From positions 62,001-126,000 of the forward strand of contig NZ_WUMN01000007.1 in assembly GCF_009826935.1 (NCBI RefSeq): a DNA stretch of 64,000 nt. The letters are read 5' to 3'. A program made the position numbers and the translations under genes. This document shows, piece after piece, positions 59,102 to 64,000 of the stretch (positions are counted from its first letter, which is position 1; each line of letters begins with the position of its first letter). The notes beneath the pieces are model-generated. The model saw nothing but the letters and a program-made list of their open reading frames with translations. It did not search any database and was not told the DNA's origin. This stretch comes from Flavobacterium sp. Sd200 (GTDB taxonomy: Bacteria > Bacteroidota > Bacteroidia > Flavobacteriales > Flavobacteriaceae).

Positions 59102-59932
59102 ATGTTAGTACTTAATCTTGACCCCAGCTTTAAACCCGTAGACGGACAGGCCATAAATTTTAAAGCCCTTACATTTTATGGCGGCGAACCACATATAAAG
59201 ATCGAACCCGGTTTTGATGTTAACCAGACTGTAACCATTACCCAAAGGATTAACAGCTTTAATGCACTTGGATTTATTTGCATTGCTGCTGATGCCTTAA
59301 GGCGCATGGGTGTTGCAAAAATAAACCTCTTTATACCGTATTTTCCCGGGGCGCGACAGGACAGGGTTATGGTGCCGGGTGAACCGCTGACTGTAAAGGT
59401 AAATGCCGATATTATTAACGCAATACAATTTAATAAAGTAACGGTTTTCGACCCGCACTCTGAGGTTACGCCTGCCCTGCTTAATAACTGCGAAGTAATA
59501 ACCAACCATACTTTTATTGAAGAGGTTATGCAAAGCATTGGCAGTAACGTAAGACTAATCTCTCCAGATGGTGGGGCGCTTAAAAAAATATACAAAGTGT
59601 CAGAATATTTAGGGGGTGTGAACGTAACCGAATGCAGCAAAAGCAGGGATGTAAAGACCGGAAAACTATCTGGATTTAAGGTATATGAAGATGACCTTAA
59701 CGGTGAAGACTGCCTGATTGTTGACGATATTTGCGACGGAGGCGGCACTTTTATTGGCCTTGCAGAAGCCCTTAAAGCTAAAAACGCAGGAAATTTATAC
59801 CTTGCCGTTAGCCATGGTATTTTTAGTAAAGGCTTTGGGGTTTTAGGCGATTATTTTACCAAAATTTACACCACAAATTCTTTTACAGATATGGAAAATA
59901 AAAAAGTTGAACAGATAGCAATACAGTTATGA
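59102..59932 (+). CDS. prs: Short-form ribose-phosphate pyrophosphokinase (PRPP synthetase)
   Basis: This 276-residue PRPP synthetase is shorter than the usual 310 and divergent. The catalytic flexible-loop region is FPGARQDRVMVPGEPLTVK and the PRPP loop is LIVDDICDGGGTFIGLAEAL. FDPHSEVTPALLNNCEV is also conserved. It makes PRPP from ribose-5-phosphate and ATP. Next to nadV this supplies the co-substrate for nicotinamide salvage, so it is probably a dedicated paralog and not the housekeeping Prs. Short Prs plus NadV pairs also occur in large phages. It overlaps the next gene by 4 bp (ATGA). Confidence 0.88.
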   Translation: MLVLNLDPSFKPVDGQAINFKALTFYGGEPHIKIEPGFDVNQTVTITQRINSFNALGFICIAADALRRMGVAKINLFIPYFPGARQDRVMVPGEPLTVKVNADIINAIQFNKVTVFDPHSEVTPALLNNCEVITNHTFIEEVMQSIGSNVRLISPDGGALKKIYKVSEYLGGVNVTECSKSRDVKTGKLSGFKVYEDDLNGEDCLIVDDICDGGGTFIGLAEALKAKNAGNLYLAVSHGIFSKGFGVLGDYFTKIYTTNSFTDMENKKVEQIAIQL

Positions 59933-60474
59933 AATATAGTAAAGAAATATTAACAGCGGATAAAACACCTAAAAAGTTCCTGATGTTTTGGGGTAACCAG
60001 CCCTCTAAAGACGGAAGCATAACAAAATCATGCCTTAGCCAATGGTGGGAGGCTGCTTTTACAGCAGATGGTGTTGAATATAAATCGGCAGAGCATTATA
60101 TGATGGCTAAAAAAGCGGAGCTTTTTAACGATACAGAAATTATGGAGAAGATCATTTCGTGCAAATCGCCTGCCGAAGCAAAGAAATTAGGGAGGGAGGT
60201 TAAAAATTATGATGAGGAACAATGGCTTAAATGTAGGTTTGAGATTGTAGTAAAAGGCAACTATTATAAATTTAGCCAAAACCAAAGCCTTAAAGATTTC
60301 CTGCTGAATACCGGAAATAGGGTTATTGTGGAAGCCAGTCCTGTAGATGCTATATGGGGCATTGGCCTTGCTGCAGACAACCCTGATTGTTATAACCCTG
60401 AAAAATGGCGCGGGGATAACCTTTTAGGCTTTGCTCTCATGGAAGTAAGAGATTTACTTGAAGATAGGAGATGA
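59929..60474 (+). CDS. NADAR-family (YbiA-like) protein
   Basis: This 181-residue protein matches the NADAR/YbiA family: FLMFWGNQPSKDGS, SQWWEAAFTADGVEYKSAEH, YMMAKKAELF, VEASPVDAIWGIGLAA and EKWRGDNLLGFALMEVRDLL. Family members cleave N-glycosidic bonds in riboflavin intermediates, and some remove ADP-ribose from guanine bases. It overlaps prs by 4 bp and precedes nadV by 64 bp. The operon context suggests recycling of ADP-ribose or NAD-derived molecules (inference). Confidence 0.85.
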   Translation: MKYSKEILTADKTPKKFLMFWGNQPSKDGSITKSCLSQWWEAAFTADGVEYKSAEHYMMAKKAELFNDTEIMEKIISCKSPAEAKKLGREVKNYDEEQWLKCRFEIVVKGNYYKFSQNQSLKDFLLNTGNRVIVEASPVDAIWGIGLAADNPDCYNPEKWRGDNLLGFALMEVRDLLEDRR

Positions 60475-60538
60475 TAGATAATAGACTAAAGACATCAATC
60501 CAACAACAAACAACCAATAACCATAAACAATAAACACC

Positions 60539-61987
60539 ATGAACCCACTACTTTTAACCGACGGATATAAATTAGATCACCGCAGGCAATACCCAAATGG
60601 CACAACCTTAGTGTACAGCAACTGGACTCCCAGAAAATCACGTATTGAGGGCGTAGAGGGTGTAATATTCTTTGGCCTGCAATACTTTATTAAAAAATAC
60701 ATACTCCACGATTTTGAAGAATACTTTTTTAAACGCCCTAAAGACGAGGTTGTACAACAATATGCCCGTAGGGTAAACAATTATCTGGGCGAAAACCAGG
60801 TAGGCATGGCACACATAGAGGCGCTGCATGATTTGGGCTATATTCCTATGGTGTTTAAAGCCCTGCCCGAGGGTGCAACGGTGCCCATGCGTGTGCCTAT
60901 GTTTACCATGTACAACACTTTGCCGGAGTTCTTTTGGCTAACCAATTATTTTGAAACGCTGCTTTCTACCGTGGTATGGCTTCCGTGCAATTCGGCTACC
61001 ATTGCGCGTCAGTACCGCAGGATACTGGATAAATATGCTGCTGAAACATCATCGGTACCGGAGTTTGTTAACTGGCAGGGGCACGACTTTTCTATGCGCG
61101 GTATGGGTGGTACTGATGCAGGAATTACTTCTGCCGCAGGGCATTTGTTAAGCTTTACCGGTACCGATACTATACCTGCAATAGATTTCCTTGAGCAGTA
61201 TTATAATGCCAACAGCGATACAGAACTGGTGGCGGGCTCTGTTGCCGCTACAGAACACTCTGTAATGTGCATGGGCACTACAGAGGGCGAGTTTGATACT
61301 TTTAAAAGACTCATTACTGATATTTACCCTAAAGGTATAGTTTCTATAGTATCTGACACCTGGGATTTGTGGAGGGTGCTTACCGATTACCTTCCCCGTT
61401 TAAAAGATACAATTGCCAATCGAGAAGGCAAAGTGGTTGTACGCCCCGACAGCGGCGACCCTGCCGACATTCTTTGCGGTAACCCTAACGGTAAAACCTT
61501 TGAAGAGCGCAAGGGTGTGGTAGAGCTGCTATGGGATGTTTTTGGCGGAACAACGAATGCCAAAGGCTATAAAGAGCTAATACCACAAATAGGCGCTATA
61601 TATGGCGACAGCATAACCATTGCCAGAGCTACTGATATTTGCGAAAGGCTCAAACAAAAAGGTTTTGCAAGCACTAACGTAGTTTTAGGGCTGGGTTCTT
61701 TTACCTACCAGTACAATACCCGAGACACCTTTGGCTTTGCCATGAAAGCTACTTATGGCGAAGTTAACGGTGAAGGCCGCGAAATTTTTAAAGACCCTAT
61801 TACTGATGATGGAACCAAAAAATCGGCTAAGGGTTTAATGAAAATAGTGCTTGAAGACGACGTGTATAAACTGATTGACGGTGTAAATTGGGCAGAAGAA
61901 CAAACTGGGGAGCTTAAAGAGGTTTTCAGGGATGGGAAACTACTTATTAACCAATCGCTGGCTGACATAAGGGATAGGGTAAGATAA
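60539..61987 (+). CDS. nadV: Nicotinamide phosphoribosyltransferase
   Basis: This 482-residue enzyme of the NAMPT/NadV family has LLTDGYKLDHRRQYPNGTTL and NWTPRKSRI at the start. DFSMRGMGGTDAGITSAAGH binds substrate, SVAATEHSVMCMGTTEGEFD carries the active-site His, and VVRPDSGDPADILCG binds PRPP. It converts nicotinamide and PRPP to NMN. With Prs upstream it forms a complete PRPP-to-NMN route. NadM, needed for NMN to NAD, is not in the window. Confidence 0.92.
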   Translation: MNPLLLTDGYKLDHRRQYPNGTTLVYSNWTPRKSRIEGVEGVIFFGLQYFIKKYILHDFEEYFFKRPKDEVVQQYARRVNNYLGENQVGMAHIEALHDLGYIPMVFKALPEGATVPMRVPMFTMYNTLPEFFWLTNYFETLLSTVVWLPCNSATIARQYRRILDKYAAETSSVPEFVNWQGHDFSMRGMGGTDAGITSAAGHLLSFTGTDTIPAIDFLEQYYNANSDTELVAGSVAATEHSVMCMGTTEGEFDTFKRLITDIYPKGIVSIVSDTWDLWRVLTDYLPRLKDTIANREGKVVVRPDSGDPADILCGNPNGKTFEERKGVVELLWDVFGGTTNAKGYKELIPQIGAIYGDSITIARATDICERLKQKGFASTNVVLGLGSFTYQYNTRDTFGFAMKATYGEVNGEGREIFKDPITDDGTKKSAKGLMKIVLEDDVYKLIDGVNWAEEQTGELKEVFRDGKLLINQSLADIRDRVR

Positions 61988-61993
61988 GTTTGT

Positions 61994-62087
61994 TGTATTA
62001 AGTATTGAGAATTGAGTTGTTAGATTTTAGACTATATCCTTGATTATACTGGATTATTCTTAATTCTCAATACTTGATACTTAATAC
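61994..62087. repeat. AT-rich inverted repeat between convergent nadV and tspO
   Basis: AAGTATTGAGAATT (61999-62012) pairs perfectly with AATTCTCAATACTT (62062-62075). An outer pair GTATTAAGTA/TACTTAATAC (61994-62003, 62078-62087) adds to it. It is probably a bidirectional terminator made of low-complexity repeat text. Confidence 0.6.
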
Positions 62088-62093
62088 TCCTAA

Positions 62094-62570
62094 CTACCTG
62101 TTCATCCACCAAATAGCGCCGTTAAGTGCAGTAGCATAGGTAACCCATGCAAGATAGGGGATAAAAAGATAGCCTGCGTATCGGCTTACTCTTTTAAACG
62201 GCAAATAAGTTTCATAGATCATGAGCCATAGCAAAACAATCTCTATAAGGGCAAGAAGCGGATTCTTTAACCCAAAGAAAAGATATGACCATAGTGCGTT
62301 CAGCACAAGCTGAATGGCAAAAAATGTTAGCCCTTTTCGCACGGTTTCGGTTTCAACTTCTATGCGGCTCCATACCAGTCCGGCGGCAATTCCCATAAAT
62401 ATATAAAGGGTTGTCCACGCTACAGGAAAAGCCCAGTTAGGTGGCGTAAAGAACGGTTTTTCTAATAACGGATACCATGTTTCTACACTGCTTTGTGTAA
62501 CCTGTCCGCCAAGGTAGCCAATACCTAAGCAGGTTACTACCATGACCATTATTTTATAGAGTGGAGACAT
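62094..62570 (-). CDS. tspO: TspO/MBR family protein
   Basis: This 158-residue membrane protein with five helices has the TspO signatures: WYPLLEKPFFTPPNWAFPVA, WTTLYIFMGIAAGLVW, ALWSYLFFGLKNPLLALIEI and PYLAWVTYATALNGAIWWMN. TspO proteins bind porphyrins and affect stress responses. It is convergent with nadV and has a TAACTTTG element at 62597-62590. Confidence 0.92.
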   Translation of the reverse strand: MSPLYKIMVMVVTCLGIGYLGGQVTQSSVETWYPLLEKPFFTPPNWAFPVAWTTLYIFMGIAAGLVWSRIEVETETVRKGLTFFAIQLVLNALWSYLFFGLKNPLLALIEIVLLWLMIYETYLPFKRVSRYAGYLFIPYLAWVTYATALNGAIWWMNR

Positions 62571-62589
62571 TTTAGATGTTTTGCTTAAA

Positions 62590-62597
62590 CAAAGTTA
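62590..62597 (-). promoter_or_regulatory. -7 element of tspO
   Basis: TAACTTTG on the minus strand, 19 bp before the ATG at 62570. Confidence 0.45.
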
Positions 62598-62674
62598 GAA
62601 TTATTACATCGGTTTTAATGTAAAAAGCAGTAAAGTTTCATTATGTATGAGTTTTGAGAGCGTTTGAAATAAAA

Positions 62675-63832
62675 TTAAACCGTGGTTTTATCATACTTCA
62701 TTTTGCGTAATACACGCATGGCTTCTTTAAATGATAGATATATGCTGCCATCAGGGTATGCCTTAAGCAATGGTTTGGCCTCAATAAGTTTTGCCCGGGC
62801 TTCGTCAAAACCGTTCAGGTAACACACCATGAGCGTGTGCGGAAGGTTTTGCATATCGCGATGCTCTCGTTCGTTTAGTGCTATGCCTTTGGTTAGCTTA
62901 TCCAGAAGTGTCAGGTTAGAGTTATAAATATGAAACATCATTTTGCGGTTAAACTGCGGTGGTTCGAATAGCAATGCCGACTCAATATTATAATACCCAT
63001 TATCCTGAAAGCTAATGCGCACCTGCTCTAATGGGTAATAGCTGGTTTTGTCGTTAAGCCCAAGGGCAACATATTCGGTTATTAAAAAACTGTCATCGGT
63101 ATATTCTATGCTCACCTCGTCCAGTGCCGAATAAAACAGTTTTACCTGCTCATTTATCAGCTCAATATCTACGCGGCTAAAATAGGTGCGGCCTTTTACC
63201 ACTTTTTTATGCCCAGCCCAGCACACTACAAAAAGCTCCTTAAAAACTTTATATTTGGCCGTCATGTCTTTATGGCGGTTGTTTATAAAATCCATAACTC
63301 CTTCAAGCGTGTGTTCTATGCTGTTGTGTGAACTGTTTTCTATAGCAGTAACTGTTTCTGTGTTTTGTGTGCTGTTGGGGTTTATATTGGCAGCATCGGC
63401 GGGTATTGAGCTGCTGCCTAAACGCACAAATGCAGTGCCGGCAACTATAGTATGGGCGTTTTTTTTAAAGTAGGATGTCTTGGCATTGGGGCTAATGGTA
63501 ACCAACCCTACCACCCGGTCTTTAGGCAAGTGAGGGAAAGGCACATTTTCATACTGTATGTGAGGTGGGTTTACAAGAAAGGCATTCACAAGGTTTTGTA
63601 TGCGGCTGTCGTCATAAAAGTCTGTGCCTGTAATTTCGTTATCATGGTCTTCGGCACCTACAACTATATAAGAGTTATTGTTGGGATTTGAGTTAGAAAG
63701 TGCACAAATGTGTTTTACAAACTTTGCCTTACCCTCTTTAGTATGCAGGTTTAACTGGCGCTTTTTATCATAAAAGCTACTCTCGTCGTTGTGGGCGAGT
63801 AGGTTTTTTATGAGTAAGCGCTTGTTGATCAC
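62675..63832 (-). CDS. AlbA_2 (Schlafen-like) domain protein
   Basis: The N-terminal 165 residues match the AlbA_2/Schlafen fold (DESSFYDKKRQLNLHTKEGK, HICALSNSNPNNNSYIVVGA, FVRLGSSSIPADA), often annotated as ATP- or DNA/RNA-binding. The C-terminal 220 residues (FKELFVVCWAGHKKVVKGRT, LKAYPDGSIYLSFKEAMRVL) have no recognised family. AlbA_2 proteins appear as regulators and in defence loci. Nothing beside this gene points to a defence system. The total of 385 residues appears intact. Confidence 0.72.
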   Translation of the reverse strand: MINKRLLIKNLLAHNDESSFYDKKRQLNLHTKEGKAKFVKHICALSNSNPNNNSYIVVGAEDHDNEITGTDFYDDSRIQNLVNAFLVNPPHIQYENVPFPHLPKDRVVGLVTISPNAKTSYFKKNAHTIVAGTAFVRLGSSSIPADAANINPNSTQNTETVTAIENSSHNSIEHTLEGVMDFINNRHKDMTAKYKVFKELFVVCWAGHKKVVKGRTYFSRVDIELINEQVKLFYSALDEVSIEYTDDSFLITEYVALGLNDKTSYYPLEQVRISFQDNGYYNIESALLFEPPQFNRKMMFHIYNSNLTLLDKLTKGIALNEREHRDMQNLPHTLMVCYLNGFDEARAKLIEAKPLLKAYPDGSIYLSFKEAMRVLRKMKYDKTTV

Positions 63833-63889
63833 GGCAATTTCAGTTTTTAGATTTCAGAATTAAGATGGAACTTCAACCATGCTGTAGCT

Positions 63890-63920
63890 AACCTGCAAGG
63901 TTTTTTCAACCTTGTAGGTT
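63890..63920. repeat. AACCTGCAAGGTT hairpin repeat
   Basis: AACCTGCAAGGTT (63890-63902) pairs with AACCTTGTAGGTT (63908-63920) with one wobble across a short T-rich loop, followed by TTAAT. It is a common dispersed hairpin type in Bacteroidota and may end an upstream gene outside the window. Confidence 0.6.
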
Positions 63921-64000
63921 TTAATTATAAGAAACACATGATTGTGAATATGCCCTCTCCTTACAAATCTATTAAATAATAACCCTAATACAAAGACACA

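Noticed and set aside
59102..61987. Prs-NadV pair as part of a prophage
   Set aside because: No phage structural, lysis or integrase genes are nearby and base composition matches the surroundings; a chromosomal NrtR operon explains it.
62675..63832. Schlafen-like protein as evidence of a defence island
   Set aside because: No other defence gene, mobile element or integrase is adjacent; AlbA_2 domains also occur in ordinary regulators.

Overview
The window looks like chromosomal DNA of a flavobacterium (Bacteroidota, Flavobacteriaceae). Evidence: low GC, several secreted proteins ending in type IX secretion system (T9SS) sorting domains, a PorP/SprF plus PorE-like pair, TPR proteins with a C-terminal DNA-binding domain, almost no Shine-Dalgarno sequences, and many copies of the Bacteroidota -7 promoter element TAnnTTTG a short distance upstream of genes. 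I see no prophage, insertion sequence or CRISPR array. Mobile sequence is limited to small inverted-repeat (MITE-like) elements between genes.

Layout. 1-5.4 kb: a partial AI-2E/PerM-type permease, two tandem structured RNA-like repeats, and a 1401-residue T9SS-secreted beta-helix protein. 6-17 kb: two tandem membrane-anchored TPR-HTH regulators, recX, a JmjC-like oxygenase, the PorE-like/PorP pair and a third TPR-HTH regulator. 16.6-23.3 kb: AraC regulators, a 2H phosphoesterase, an MFS exporter, a bifunctional aminolipid acyltransferase (OlsF-like) and an aldo/keto reductase. 23.5-27.3 kb: an ELWxxDGT-repeat T9SS protein, an FMN reductase, a family-9 glycosyltransferase and tRNA-Arg(CCU). 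27.3-34 kb: a TonB receptor, a divergent MocR-type regulator that lacks the PLP lysine, a secreted esterase, and a TPR histidine kinase. 34-39 kb: a dehydrogenase-VOC fusion, hutG-hutF, a toxin-antitoxin pair and miaE. 39.5-48 kb: a DUF6702/M1 peptidase pair, T9SS proteins, a second toxin-antitoxin pair, tatA, PAP2, an O-methyltransferase and a lysyl-endopeptidase-like protease. 48.4-57.4 kb: rlmN, a polyprenyl synthase, an ECF sigma/anti-sigma-like/outer-membrane operon, a CDF transporter and dnaG. 57.5-64 kb: a DUF4397 lipoprotein, then nrtR, prs, NADAR and nadV (NAD salvage and repair), tspO, and an AlbA_2/Schlafen-like protein.

Most coherent systems. (i) The NrtR-Prs-NADAR-NadV cluster joins PRPP supply, nicotinamide salvage and ADP-ribose metabolism. 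It has two matching operators that overlap the -7 elements. (ii) Four sensors share one design: signal peptide, TPRs, one membrane helix and a cytoplasmic output domain (HTH in three, histidine kinase in one). (iii) The sigma, anti-sigma-like and barrel operon has an ECF-type promoter in front of its own sigma gene.

Most unusual sequence signals. The tandem RNA-like element at 0.87-1.11 kb has compensatory base changes in its stem. An exact TAnnTTTG-N4-ATG arrangement at three genes suggests leaderless mRNAs. The inverted-repeat elements show nesting and a flanking direct repeat.
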